Below, piece after piece: positions 24,489 to 39,634 of a DNA stretch of 64,000 bases. The translations under genes and the position numbers were made by a program. Within the stretch, counting starts at the first letter, position 1. Every line of letters starts with the position of its first letter. The DNA comes from Sinonovacula constricta (Eukaryota; Mollusca; Bivalvia; Cardiida; Solecurtidae), in assembly GCA_007844125.1 (NCBI GenBank), contig CM017561.1:65028047-65092046 (forward strand), read 5' to 3'. A model generated the notes under the pieces. The model worked only from the letters and a program-made list of their open reading frames with translations. It searched no databases and had not been told where the DNA came from.

Positions 24489-27400
24489 TTAAGCTGTTCG
24501 CGGGAAATAATGATCACATGTGCATGAAAGTTCGCGGTCGCAACCTACATCAAGCCAGGTAAGGTTTGATTTGAATTTTCCCTCGACGCAAAATTCCGAT
24601 ATTTGCGCTCCATTGGGCTCGTCATGGTGCCAGTATGTCGTCGATACAATGTTGCCGGAACTTGCCCTGTACCAGGGTCTTGAGGCATCGGTACTGTTGG
24701 CTATAACATCCATCCAAAACTCATTGTATGACCCTAGATAAAAAGCAATATGATCAAAAGATCGCATGTTTATTGCAATAATAGATTTTTAAGAAGCAGT
24801 TAAACGTCCGTTAGTGAAAGTTTAATTAATCACTTTGTCGCTGTAATAAAATCTCCGTCCGTCTGTCTGTCCTTTTAAAACATGTGCGTCTTAAATGTTT
24901 TTTTTTAAAACAAGCTTTATGAATCCATGGACACTAACTCAAAATAGTTTTATTTTTGAAAATATCTAGTTATCTAGAAGTTAGGCCAAATTTAAAGTTT
25001 GGACAAAGAGACTTTAAAAGGACGAAACTGAAAATGACGTCGTATATTACAATAAATAGTAAAGAACACTTCATGATGCTAACGTCATAGTTCAAAGTGT
25101 GCGGTCTATATATTTGAATGTCAAATCAAATAAGAATAACAGTGTGCTAACTTTGCTTTTGTAACCCAGTGTTTTTGCGATGATTATGGAGGTTAAAAGT
25201 GAGCTTATTTCCTTTTGATGACGTAAATTTTGACCCTCCGGTCCACGTGACCTGCTAGGGATATCTGTCCAGGGACGTAGCAAGGCATGATACCATTTGT
25301 ACTCAAGGCCGCTAGTGGGCATGCTCCCCGGGAAATTTGTGTCTGTCTAGATCCATGGTGGCTTCTGGCGACTTTTCAGTATCAAGATATAACTGAATTT
25401 TATGTAAAATGTTAGATTACAGACCCGTAAATATTTAAACAACAATTGTATTTAATCATGACAAACTTTATTTCCAACATTGAAGCTTCTCAAAAACAAG
25501 CTGCAATTTTCTGGTTAAGACCATTCATGTACAAGTAAATCTACGCTGTTTATTTGCACAAGAAATAAATCATTTGTTTTATGCGGACGTGTTCAAGTAA
25601 TAGTGTCTTCAAGCTAAATGTCGTGGTTTGGAGAAAACAAAGACTGCACATATTGCGACACAGCAACAGACAAATGATGCAAGTGGAATAGGTCGAGTTG
25701 GTAAAAAGCAGTAAGAAAGTCAAGAATAATTTAGTCTAGATCATGTTTGGTGGCTTCTAGGAAGATTTCAGCATCGTGATATAAATTTAATTCTAACACT
25801 ATCAATATTGTATCTCTGTAAAAAGGAGCATAAATCTGCCATGATAAAATAAACGATATATCACGGCATAAATCGGGACTATTTTACTGCAATAGAATAG
25901 CTGTTCCTTTTACTTTCCCTACCCATTTTCGTTGTGTTGAACAAGATGACATACTGTGATACGTTAAACGCAAACTGAAAATCTATTTACTAAGTAAAAT
26001 GTTTCGTTAAATACATTTAGTATTCAAACAAGAACTGTATATAATCTAGGCATACTTCTTTATTTCCAGTAGTGGAGCTACTCAAACGCGATTTTCCAGT
26101 TATGACCATTTATGTAAATGTATATTTGATCCATGCCAATTAAATAAATAATAAATCAATTAACAAATAATATGTTGTATGCAGACGGTATTTGTATGAC
26201 AGTGACTTCAAGCAAACTGTATTAATATGGAGAAAAGGGAACTTGCATTTTGAGAAATGACAACAGACAAATGGTTCAAGTGGAATATGTCGAGTTGATA
26301 TAAAGCAATAGAAAAACCAAGGATGTTTAGTCCCGAATTGTCTCTCAGATTGATATCAGCAAGTCCCGCAACTAAACAAATGGCAATGCGTATGACTAGT
26401 AGGGCGTAGTCCTAACAAAAAAGACATCTGTGTCAATTAAATACAGTAACCAATGTATATCTAACGAATCGTGAAAAGAAAATTATTAATCGACAAAAAG
26501 TTGCAATTCAGTACATATCCCTCAACTAGATACGATTGAGGTGTGATTGTCCTGCGAACCTAAGAAGTTCTGCTATGAAATATAAGAGAACAAAACTTGT
26601 CCAACACCAGGACCTACAGAAAAAGTTTCTAGATTTTTTTTTCATGACGTAAATAATTGTATAAGCTGGTCGCAATAAGTACATTATACACCTTACCCCT
26701 AGTAGGGTATGATTTTTAATTCGGATTTTATCTTTTTATGTTTTCATTCTTTGTGGACAATATGTACGCAGCTGTCGTCAGTCTGTCGGTTAGCATAAGA
26801 TAGCAGACCATCGCGGGATTTCACAAAAAGCAGACAAAGATATAAAATCAAACGCATAAAAGACACAAAATGAACTCAACTACTGTACATATATTTCGTG
26901 CAATTTTGCTTTTCAAACGCACATAATCCAATTTATTAGGAAAAATGCATGGACTTACTCGGGTTCAGTAGAATCATTGCCGGGTAGCTTTTAAACTTTA
27001 CTTTTGGGTACATTTTAATGTATAATTTTATCAAATACTAATATATACCCTATAATGTATATCGATAGATTTGGCAACCTTATTAGAGTTTTTGAGAACA
27101 TATATACTACATTGTAGATACCTTAATGAACCTGTATTGTTTTGTCTGTTGTTTTTTTTAATATAAATTTACAGATCTTTAATTCACCTGTTAAGTTTTG
27201 TCTGCTTTTTGAAATATAAACTTTAAAACCCTTAAATTAACCTTGCTTGTTTTGATTGTTAAATGGCTTTTAACTATACAATAAACTGTTTAGTCCTTAA
27301 TATACCTAGCTAGTTTTGTCCGTTTGTTAAAGCTCTTTTAAACTAAAAAAACTGTATCGCTCATTTATTATACCTGTCTAGTTTTTGTCTGCTTTTCAGG

Positions 27401-30400
27401 ATAAACATATAACATGTTTAGAGTCCAATAATTTGTCTCAAATGTTGTTTCTGCTCTTTAGTAAAAGGAAGTTTAATGTTTCTTTAGTTCACAGTAAATT
27501 GATAGTATTGAGTTTTTAAAGCCCTTGAATCTACCGGGATAGTTTTGTCATCTATTTAATGCATTATTAAAATATAACTATTTTACCTTATTTATATTTT
27601 ATATTACAAAGTTTAACTTCATTAACCATCCCTGGCAAGTTGTATCTGCTTTTTTATGCAATAGAAGGTTCAATTTCTTTCATTGCCTGTTTAGTTTTGC
27701 CTGCCTTTAAGTACATTTCTAAAGAAAATGTTCAAAACGATGCAACAACTAATTACCCGTGTTTATGTATAATGTAGAAAAAGTCCCATCAAACTTTCCA
27801 CATTTTTAAATCTAAACTACCTCTAGACAAAGGCAAACAGGGTAAATGTAAATGTTACAAAAACACAGAGACGAGACATGAAACACAAAAAGAAAAACCA
27901 GCAGTTACCGCCTTGGAACGGTCAGTCGGCAAAAGGACCGACTGGGGTGTTTAAACCTGGTTTATGGAGCGCTCCAACATCGCACTTCTATAATACCTGC
28001 ATAAACTTATACTTCAGTTAAACTTGCAGGTGCCTCAGTTGGTAGACAGTAAAAATCGTGAAATATATCTCATTAAATGTCCGTTATTTTTAAATCTTCA
28101 AATAAGCCAAAGGAGATTTCAGCTTAATATAGATATCGACGTCAGAGCTCATTACTCGGATGATCATGTAACATAATCTTAAAAGTAAGTGGTCACATGA
28201 TTTTCTTAGTTTAAAAATAGCTAACTGTGTAGCGTGGCTCAGCTAGGAAATACCTATTTGTAATGGCAAGTGGCGGGTAATAATTTACTGTTCACGTGGA
28301 TGTAGGGTACAAATAAACACCATTTCATGTGATCTTTTCAGGCAACTGTGATTTATTTGGTTACGTGAGAGAGAAAATCGTCCAAATTGTCAGATACTAC
28401 CTTAAGAAAGGAATAAATTGTATGAAATATCATTTTGTATGCTTGTTTGATAATCATGAATATATCCTGTTGCGTTTTGGATATGTTTTCTTTTTTTTCC
28501 ATTTTCTTATATTGTTTGTTGGTGGGTTGTTGTTGTTTTTTTCTTCAGAAAAAAAAATATTTTTGAGGTTTTTTTAAGTTACTTACTAGGTTTGCCTAAA
28601 GATAGAAATAGTCATTTTATGAGGAAACATAGTTCAGAAATTTAAAGCCTTTTACAGACATTGGCATACTTATCTGCTCTTCTCTGCTTAAAATAACTGT
28701 TAAGCAGAACCATGTCATCTTTTTTTTTTAACTGACTGGGTCATAGTTAAGTGTATGTATATGAACACATTACCTGTACTTTTGCATAGTTTAGACCTAT
28801 TCTTTACATCTGGGCTTCACATGGCTTACAACAGAAAGGTAAATTAATTGAAAACTATAGCAATGGTTTGTCTCTCCCAGCCTAAATTTAATCCAATAAA
28901 TATTTACATTATTTAAATCTAGTGATCAGATGTATAATTTAAATCAGCCCCATTTTGTCTCTTAGTTTCCAAATTTAATTTTCTTGTAATTTCTTCATTT
29001 GTGGTCCGAAAATTAAAAACTGTAAACCATAGGAAAGCTCTTGAAATTCATATTTTCAAAATACATAGAATCAATACACAGAAATAAATAAAATTATTGG
29101 CTCATCCTTAAATAAAATGTACAGTCTGTCTTTTCTGTTTGTATTTGCTTACCTTTTAAACTATCAAAATATAGTTTTGATATTTAAAATACTTCATAAA
29201 AGTTGTTAAATGTGATATAAAATCAAGTAAAATAGACTGAAAAATAAAAGCACAGTGGTAAGTTTAACACAGCACATATTTTCAAATTTCGACCCTTAGC
29301 TTCTGTCTTCAAAGATGGCTGCCTTAAAATATCTTATCAGTGCCTATGACATCACATGAAAACTATAATTAACCGGTAGATTTACACATGTACATAAGTA
29401 GTAAACATAAGTCAACCTGAGACATCGATATAAGGACAAATGGAATTAAGTTCGTCGAATATGTGTACGTCACCTGAGTTACACTTATTACAGATGTGCG
29501 CCTAAATGACACTAAGGTGCGCCTAAATGACACTGAGCAGCGCCTAAATGACACTGTACACACGACAAAGTGAACAAACTAATAAGCTACCTTCGCAGTG
29601 TTGGTCAGCTGGTATAAAGGGAAGAAAGATGTGTTAGTTTTTGAGAGCTTTAAGGCATTAACATTGAGAATACAAGACAAGGACGATGTGTACCTCATGT
29701 GCAAGATGATGTGGACCGCTTTAGAGAGACGAAGTGATCCGGAGCAAGAGACGACGTGAGCCTCAAATTTACTAAATTGTAGCAGTAAAAAAACAAATTT
29801 GTTTTGTTTTCTGTCCCACATCTTAATTTATGGTAGTTTAAATACTTTATACGATTAACACAAATATAACATAATTGAAAATTTTAGAAATAAAGCCTTT
29901 CAGAACTGTATTTCCTTTACTAAAGCGTTTATAGTAAATATAACATTTAACTGATTTTGACTATTGTTTGTTATATAAATTTACTAGATTATACGATTAT
30001 AAGATGTTTTGCTGAACAATTAAACTGTGCTTTGATATTTATAACGGTCCTTTTAACGGTTCATAACTTAATACTAATAACCAGATGCCGTCTAACGTCT
30101 GCAGCAGGAGTTGGATTGCCAAAATCGTCGGGTTATGAAAACAGCACACGGATTTTTTATTTTAAAATCGTTAGACACCGAACAAAAAGCCTAAATTTGA
30201 TTTCTTTGAGGTCTTTTTACACGAGTTTGTCGAATTTGACCAATTAAAAAGATCTGAAAATTCTCGAATCTCAAGTCAGAAATACTCTATATTGGTTGAA
30301 AGAATGAGTGAATAAGTACCCAAAATAAACACATGAACTTGTATTGCTGCGTGTATCGTAAAATGTTGCATTGCTTTGCAACAAGTTTTGTTATCTGCGA

Positions 30401-32000
30401 TGTTTTATTCGTTACTAATTTTCACATTGGGGGGGGGGGGGGGGGGGGGGGGTCAGGTGACGGTCAGCTGCCTGGGTATGAAAGGAATACGTTTGCTTTA
30501 AACCAACCAAGGGTAAGAAAGCAAAAAGAGAAATCGAGTCTTTAGAAGAATCGCTCATCAATATATATATAAACTGAATGGCTACTTCAGCAAAAACTTA
30601 AATTGCTTCCAAACAAATGAAAATATAGTTAAATTAATATAGTAGCACACTTAAGACGCAACATTTATTTACCCTTAGAAGAAGTAATTCTCTTTAAATA
30701 GTGTTGCTGTTCAATTTTCACCACACAACATTGAAAGTTCAAGAACAATGAACGGGTTGTATGTTTACCGTGCCGCTTTATTATTGCAAGAAGGCCACTG
30801 CCGTACCGGTGCCATGCCGGTGCTAGTGCCGCACTGTTCACTTCAATACATACCCAATAAATTCTTCATGAACGGCCGGATCTTCTCCATCATTTGTTGA
30901 CTGTTCACCAGAAGTACAGTGGCGCCATTTCGTTCACAGTAAGACTGTAAATGTAGATATTATACATTACGCCATACGCTGGATGCAAAGAACTACTATT
31001 TGGAAAATCTTGATGTAATGTTTAGTCCGGCAGCTAGGTATGGTTACCGCGTATCTCCCACCCCACCAACCCCCACGCCCTCCCCCCACACCATGGGTAC
31101 CAAAATATTCGTTAGAATTTCTAATTAACAAAAAATAAGCTCATTTGGGGCTAAATGAAAACTAATGGTTTCCAAGACAAACGTAATAAAATTTTGATAG
31201 GAGGTTATGTTTAGAAAAATGCTTATAACTTTCCCCCATGTGCAAATTTCAGTGAGCATTCCATAGCGCGTCGCCAACAATCACTAGCGCCAATATTTAT
31301 TAATGCGCTTACCTTACAAGACGAGAAATTCAAAACCACCGGGGCAGATATCAGCTGTGGTGATGCTGAAATGAAAAAAGACATCCGTGTAACTAATGGA
31401 TGCAACGGGGGAATATTTCTTCTGGTTAAAAATGTGTGGTTCACTTTTTGTATTTATGGACCACATGCTTTTATGTAAATTGAATCAATTTCAGTAAGCT
31501 TACAGACGGGTTGGTAACATTATTGAAGTTAACTTCTCAGCACTTTAATCTGCATAACTGGAGAATGACACGGAAATGCATACTTTAGTAAATATGATGT
31601 TCCAATGTAGACAAATGATGACAATTTCGAAATATTCCACTATTGGAGACTTTCTAAAAAGAAATATCTTGATACCAATACAAGTGAACTTACTTGTGTA
31701 ACAACTTGAATTTTGTAACGTCAAATTACTTCCAAGAAACAATGGTGTTTCTCCATCGGGGCTGGTACCCGAGCAGCACGTGCAGAGGTTGGTTCCCTTG
31801 TTGTAGCAGGACACGGACCCAGTGGTGCCATTGGAACATAGCAGGAGGCAGTCGACCTTGTTACGTAAAGGTCCGGAAAAAAACAAGTCCGCGGAGCACA
31901 AGCTGACATCAACTTTCCTGAATTCCTTTAAATTTATCTGACTTGCAGAGGAACCTAAAAACAGCCACGTCAATCTCACAAGAAGTCTGAATCGAAGCAT
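24489..32000 (-). CDS. Secreted C-type lectin domain protein
   Basis: Minus-strand exons: 31694-32000 (ATG at 32000, signal peptide then a Cys-rich N-terminal segment), 31318-31354 (starts TDICPGGFEFLVL, the beginning of a CTLD), 30854-30944 (YCERNGATVLLVN) and 24489-24733 (CTLD end with YWHHDEPNG, EFCVE, TWLDVGC and stop). Phases match between exons 1 and 2 (phase 1) and between 30854 and 24733 (phase 1). A short piece of about 15 residues between the second and third listed exons (the CY...W..A part of the fold) is not found, so one exon is missed or the gene is damaged. The EPN triplet is the sugar-binding motif of mannose-type lectins; the usual WND is WLD here. Mollusc CTLDs are typically secreted recognition proteins. 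The long last intron (24734-30853) is full of repeats. Confidence 0.68.
25348..26335. repeat. Diverged tandem duplication in the lectin intron
   Basis: The segment 25348-25736 recurs at about 25741-26335 with an internal insertion. Shared landmarks are GTGGCTTCT, the TTTATTTCCA block and CAACAGACAAATG followed by AAGTGGAATA.GTCGAGTTG. Confidence 0.6.
27060..27720. repeat. Degenerate tandem repeat (about 60-70 bp unit)
   Basis: Repeated pattern of ACCTG.TTAGTTTTGTCTGCTTTT followed by AT-rich ATATAAACTTT and TTAAT/CTT, about eight or nine diverged copies. Confidence 0.5.
27995..28205 (+). repeat. Dispersed repeat, copy 1 (direct partner at 63786-64000)
   Basis: Shares TATACTTCAGTTAAACTT, AATCGTGAAATATATC, GTCAGAGCT and GGATGATCAT-type blocks, in the same order and orientation, with the right edge of the window. 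Confidence 0.65.
28206..28974. other. Lectin intron, no feature recognised
   Basis: AT-rich with T runs; the frame at 28329-28577 is low-complexity and unsupported. Confidence 0.35.
28975..29355 (+). repeat. Dispersed repeat, inverted partner at 62609-63033
   Basis: Long similarity in opposite orientation, including AAAGATGGCTGCCTTAAA, ATCAGTGCCTATGACATCAC, AAATAAATAAAATTATTGGC and ATATTTAAAATACTTCATAA. The copies are clearly diverged (indels and substitutions throughout). Confidence 0.7.
29493..29560. repeat. Three short tandem repeats (GCGCCTAAATGACACT)
   Basis: Three copies spaced about 22-23 bp apart. The word-array style recalls the termini of elements A and B, but I found no inverted partner in the window. 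Confidence 0.6.
30429..30452. repeat. Poly-G tract (24 G)
   Basis: Uninterrupted G run in the lectin intron on the + strand, capable of G-quadruplex formation and prone to length error in assembly. Confidence 0.9.
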
Positions 32001-35279
<3,279 letters not shown>

Positions 35280-37366
35280 ATTGTGAGTTTTTGTGGTTGT
35301 TATTTCTCAAATTACAGCAAACATGAGAAAAGACAAAATGGCCCTTTGAATTCAAGAGTCATAACTCTTACATAATCAGAGGAAATAAAACGGTCTTGAC
35401 ATAAACAGATCGCACGGTAAAATGTATCCTTCAAATAGGGGTCACATACACTGTTCCACGTCCTTAGTTACTGTTGCTATAGGCTCACAAGTTAGATTCT
35501 TAATTGCAAACTGCACCAGTACACAACAGCCGAACACAGTGTGTTAAGTCTTTTTCTGGTGATAGAAAACATAATTATGTTAGTCACTATTTACTTTAGA
35601 CGAACCTATTGATATAAAGCTATTGATTTTGATCTAACGAATGTGGCTATTTAGAACTTTTTCTTTAGGTACCCACATGTTCAGAACCGTTTATGTTTTA
35701 CACGCTGGATGTTGCATTTAGAAGTGGTATGCCTTATTGCCCACCGGAAGTAGAACGCCTGACATAAAGTCTTTTTTTTATATTTTCAAGTAGATTGTTT
35801 TGCTTTGTGACTGTATTTGCTAATGTAATGACCCATAGTCATAACGGTATCATTTTAACATTATTATCTAATTAGCCTTCATAGATTAGCCTTAAGGGCA
35901 CATATATACATGGACCACATCTATTGGTCATATGCTAAATAGGTATGACAACTAGTGCATGCATACATGCGCGTGGATTGAACAGCACAGACAGCAGAAC
36001 AGCACATACGTCAGAACAGCACTGACGACATAACAATATAGGCAACCGACGACAGAAGAGCACGGCCGACCGACAAAAGGAAGACATTCGACCTTCGGCC
36101 TGTAAAAATGTATAATTATGTACTGCCACTTTTCATCATGAGTCTATATATGAAATAAACTATGTAATCTTCAAATGAGACTTTGAAGTGTGTTTAGATC
36201 CCCACATTATGTTACATGCTATAATAATAAACTTACCTCATTTTTGCATTGCCTTGCATTTGTAGGATGATTGTCAATTCAGACAACTTACCACTTAGTC
36301 GTAATTCCACCATCTTTAGCCCACTCATTTCAATTATTGTTTGACTTACATGTCCATAGAATTCTAGCTAATCATCACACATATAGTTTTCATTCAAAAT
36401 GAGTTACGGTTACGATAAAATCACACATTTGCCGCCATTATTGTTTAGGAGAGCTTGTGTGCTATTTTTAGATTCCTAAAACACGGAATCCTAAAGTTCT
36501 TGTGGTTTTAAAAACTTAAATGTGCATAAGTTAGTATTAAGATGTTGGAACATTTTTTCAATAACTTTATTCACTGTTAACATGTATTTATTTTATCAGA
36601 TGGCATTGAATTTTATGCAAAAGTTACGAAATTATTGTTGCAAACGGCCAGCTACATAAAACGTTAGGATTTAAGATCCGAAATGCTAAACTTAAATTTG
36701 ATTGGTTACTATTCCTAAAGTGATTTTTGATTGGCTGAAATTCCTAAATCCTAATGTTTGGAAGCAGACTATATAAGAAGTGCTGCATCATTTGGAGTGA
36801 ACAATAATTCGAATTTCAAAACTTGAATAATTCTAAATTTAAAAGCTTGAACAACTCAAAACCACTTAAAACAACACTTTATTATTTTTGGAACATCTGG
36901 TTTACATTAGGGACGTTTAAATAGTAATTATATTTTATTACATTATTTAGATTGACAATGTTCTTTTCATAAACGCTGCATCGGGCCTTGTTATAAGTAT
37001 TTTGGTACACATAAATAATAACCTTGTTATGAAAATAAATTCAGAAAACTTCAGTTGCATTTGTCTATATACAGTAACCCTTTAATCTCTCGCAATGCAT
37101 CATTAATTATTACACTATTATTAAGATCATGTAATTTGGTGCAAAACAAAGGTGAACGATTGCAGAGTTATGAAAATGCCAAATAACTATACGCCTATGC
37201 TCAGTAATGGACTGATTTAGTTAGACCGGAACGGATCATTTCATTGAAAGTGTGCGGGTACACAAAAATTACGGTGTATGTTTTCAAGGGAGGATAACCG
37301 TCTTTGCGACACATAACTTTCCTTCGCAAAGGCCCTGTTATAAGATAATGCATTTGTCTTTCTCAC
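35280..37366. other. Intergenic up to the Polinton insertion site
   Basis: AT-rich; no conserved coding region seen on either strand. Confidence 0.45.
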
Positions 37367-37372
37367 AATATA
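37367..37372. repeat. Left 6-bp target-site duplication of the Polinton (AATATA)
   Basis: AATATA immediately before the element's first bases AGTAGGG; identical to 56242-56247. Polinton integrases typically generate 6-bp duplications. Confidence 0.88.
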
Positions 37373-37386
37373 AGTAGGGTAAAATT

Positions 37387-37565
37387 GGGGGGCAAATATG
37401 CCTCCGGAGGAAAAACTGCATTGGGGGGCAAATATGCCTCCGGAGGAAAAACTGCATTGGGGGGCAAATATGCCTCCGGAGGAAAAACTGCATTGGGGGG
37501 CAAATATGCCTCCGGAGGACAAACTGCATTGGGAGCAAATATGTCTCCAGAGGAAAAACTGCTTT
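37387..37565 (+). repeat. Terminal 36-bp tandem repeats, left end
   Basis: Four near-perfect units and one degenerate unit of 36 bp. Each contains a run of six G, CAAATATG and the self-complementary CCTCCGGAGG, followed by A-rich DNA. They begin 14 bp inside the element end. A G-rich stretch follows (37566-37600). Candidate terminal-protein, integrase or replication-origin binding array. Confidence 0.85.
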
Positions 37566-37826
37566 AGGGGTGGGGTAGGGGGTGGAGGAGGGGGGATGAA
37601 GGGTGTACTGGAAGAGGATAACTCCTACTATGTGGGTAGTGTTGGAGTGGTATCGAAATAGCCCCACTTGTTACACTGGTGGTTAGAAATAAGTGTCATG
37701 CCACTCTCAGGTGAGATGACTTCGCCCGCCATTTAGTTATTGTTTGGTCCAGATCTACGTTATTTCCTTTTGCAAACCTTTAAATATATATACTTACAAA
37801 AACTTGTGTCATTTTTTAAAATCAAG

Positions 37827-38126
37827 ATGGAAGTAGATAGTTTTATCCGAGAGAGATGCGCACAGAGAGAGTACGTGATGTACGAAAGTCGTTTATCGAC
37901 CTTTAACACCTGGCCAGAACAGATGCGTCCGACAAAGTTCCAATTGAGTCGTGCTGGACTTTATTATACCGGCGTGGGTGATATTTGCCGCTGTTTCTCC
38001 TGCGGCGTTCGATTGTCGACCTGGGACCGATCAGACAATGCTTTTGTTGAACACAAGAAATGGTCCGAAGAGTGTATGTTTTTGAAGATGATAGGGTTTG
38101 AGTTAAACACTCCACTTTTTGGATAG
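37827..38126 (+). CDS. Single-BIR-domain protein (IAP-like), left arm
   Basis: 99 aa from the ATG at 37827; the frame is open upstream to 37740 but only with non-ATG starts. Residues about 22-88 form a BIR domain: RLSTFNTWP, AGLYYTGVGD, then zinc ligands in the exact spacing C56-x2-C59-x16-H76-x6-C83. BIR proteins bind caspases or IAP-binding peptides and baculoviral forms block apoptosis (family knowledge). Here there is one BIR and no RING, so a host-interaction role in suppressing apoptosis is inference. It is the gene nearest the element end, and its stop overlaps the start region of the next gene, suggesting co-transcription. Confidence 0.85.
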   Translation: MEVDSFIRERCAQREYVMYESRLSTFNTWPEQMRPTKFQLSRAGLYYTGVGDICRCFSCGVRLSTWDRSDNAFVEHKKWSEECMFLKMIGFELNTPLFG

Positions 38127-38128
38127 TG

Positions 38129-38539
38129 ATGGGAGAAATGGATACTTCCAAAGCAGTGAGTTTGATGGAAAGTTTTTGGACTTTTTCATATGCAGAGGAA
38201 TTGATCAAAACGATGATATCTGTGTATAGAAAAGAGTGTGAAGGTTGTCGAAATGGGTGGCAATCGCAAAAGGACCATATGTGTTTAGATGTGACTAATC
38301 GATACCAACTTGAATGTTATTTTGATCGCATTGTAAAATTAATTGATGAGAAAAACGTGTTGGACAGATGGGAAAAACATACAACACCATTAAACTTGAC
38401 ACCTTCCCTATTACATTTGTATCGTCTTAAGATATACTGTGAGGACTGGAGACAGGTGGATATGAAGACAGATTATTGGGAGACCTCGATGGTTGACACC
38501 GTACTTCGCATCCTGCAACTTGAGACACGATTCCATTAG
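38129..38539 (+). CDS. Polinton Cys-rich small protein of unknown function, left arm
   Basis: 136 aa from the ATG at 38129, two bases after the BIR stop; a second possible start is at 38138. It contains a compact Cys/His cluster (CEGCRNGW, SQKDHMC) that could bind zinc, followed by a helical segment with LECYFDRIVKLI. Proteins with this C-x2-C...SQxxHxC pattern recur in animal Polinton-type elements as I remember them, but no function is known to me. Confidence 0.65.
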   Translation: MGEMDTSKAVSLMESFWTFSYAEELIKTMISVYRKECEGCRNGWQSQKDHMCLDVTNRYQLECYFDRIVKLIDEKNVLDRWEKHTTPLNLTPSLLHLYRLKIYCEDWRQVDMKTDYWETSMVDTVLRILQLETRFH

Positions 38540-38672
38540 CTCGACTGTCTGTTATATGCAAATGGGTCTAATTTATTTCATTTGACCTGATGATTCACGG
38601 TTACATAAACACGAAGCAATCCTCCAACGTTCATAATTTTTGTGTGTCGATCATTGGATTTAATTGTGAAAT

Positions 38673-39323
38673 ATGGATAGTGTTCTGAAGCTACACACGC
38701 CTCACACGGCTATGATATGTGGACCTACTTCATGCGGGAAAACTACATTTATCTTTAAAGCCTTACAAAACGTCAATGGGATCTTTCAACATCCACCCGA
38801 ACGCATTTTCTACTGTTTCGGTGTTTACCAACCTATGTTTGATAAGATGAAGTTAGAGTTAAGGAACATTGAATTTGTGGAAGGTTTACCAAATAAAGAA
38901 TTGTTGCAAACATGGAACTTGCAAGAACCAGCACACAAACTTTTAATCATGGATGATCTGCTTCAGAAAGGATCAAAGAACGAAGACTTGGTTGACATAT
39001 ACTGTCAACTGTCTCATCACTTTAATTTTACGGCTTGGTTCGTGACTCAGAACATATTTAACCAAGGATTACGAACCATCAGTTTAAACACGCATATCTT
39101 TATCATCTTTCGTATATCACGTGATGCCTTACAGGTCCAAACATTTGGTAAACAGATATTACCCGGTCAGAAAGATTTCTTCATGGATGCATATAAAAAG
39201 GCCACAAATAAAAATTATGGCTATTTATTAGTTGATCTGTCTCCTCACTCAAATCCGCTTTACAAACTGCGAACCCACATTCTACCGGGGGAGTTGATGA
39301 CAGTTTTTAAATCACGGAAATAA
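38673..39323 (+). CDS. Genome-packaging ATPase (FtsK/HerA-A32-like), left arm
   Basis: 216 aa. The Walker A P-loop GPTSCGKTT (residues 17-25) lies near the N-terminus, and the Walker B LLIMDDLL (about 90-97) follows. This compact layout is that of Polinton, adintovirus and NCLDV A32-type DNA packaging ATPases, which drive DNA into preformed capsids. Both motifs are intact. The gene is followed after a two-base gap by the 102-aa gene, typical of the tightly packed Polinton late cluster. Confidence 0.88.
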   Translation: MDSVLKLHTPHTAMICGPTSCGKTTFIFKALQNVNGIFQHPPERIFYCFGVYQPMFDKMKLELRNIEFVEGLPNKELLQTWNLQEPAHKLLIMDDLLQKGSKNEDLVDIYCQLSHHFNFTAWFVTQNIFNQGLRTISLNTHIFIIFRISRDALQVQTFGKQILPGQKDFFMDAYKKATNKNYGYLLVDLSPHSNPLYKLRTHILPGELMTVFKSRK

Positions 39324-39325
39324 AG

Positions 39326-39634
39326 ATGGATGCAATAAAAAAACGAGATGGAAATTTTCTGGGATTATTGTTAAAGACCGATGCTATTCAGCAGCTAGCG
39401 ATGGTGAAGACTATCCAAGATTCGCAGCTCAGGTCTGTAGTACAGATTGTCTACAATGTGCTGATGGGAACACGACACCTATCAAAAAAGACCAAACTTG
39501 ATCTCAGCAAGCAAAGAAAGATCATTCGTCGTTTTGTTAGCAAAGACCTCACAGTAGATCAGCGGAAACGGATGTTTATAAAACATTTCGGACTTTTTTT
39601 AATTGTTCTCAAGGTGATAGAAAAGGAACTGTAA
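39326..39634 (+). CDS. Polinton small conserved protein (102 aa), left arm
   Basis: A basic, helical protein with a block of the form VVQIVYNVLMGTRHLS...KRKIIRRFV. Comparable short proteins next to the ATPase are common in metazoan Polintons (pattern recalled, not searched). Function unknown; the location between ATPase and integrase suggests a virion or packaging accessory. Residue 13 is Gly here and Arg in the right arm. Confidence 0.6.
   Translation: MDAIKKRDGNFLGLLLKTDAIQQLAMVKTIQDSQLRSVVQIVYNVLMGTRHLSKKTKLDLSKQRKIIRRFVSKDLTVDQRKRMFIKHFGLFLIVLKVIEKEL

Noticed and set aside
31223..31444. Minus-strand frame with WRRAMECSLKFAHGGKL as the missing lectin exon
   Set aside because: It resembles the W..A...C...GG.L part of a CTLD, but no acceptor/donor pair in phase connects it and it ends at a stop; possible only if the gene is damaged.
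37387..37565. CRISPR-like or coding repeat at the Polinton end
   Set aside because: The 36-bp units are contiguous and non-coding in context; the open frames through them are a by-product of a period divisible by three.
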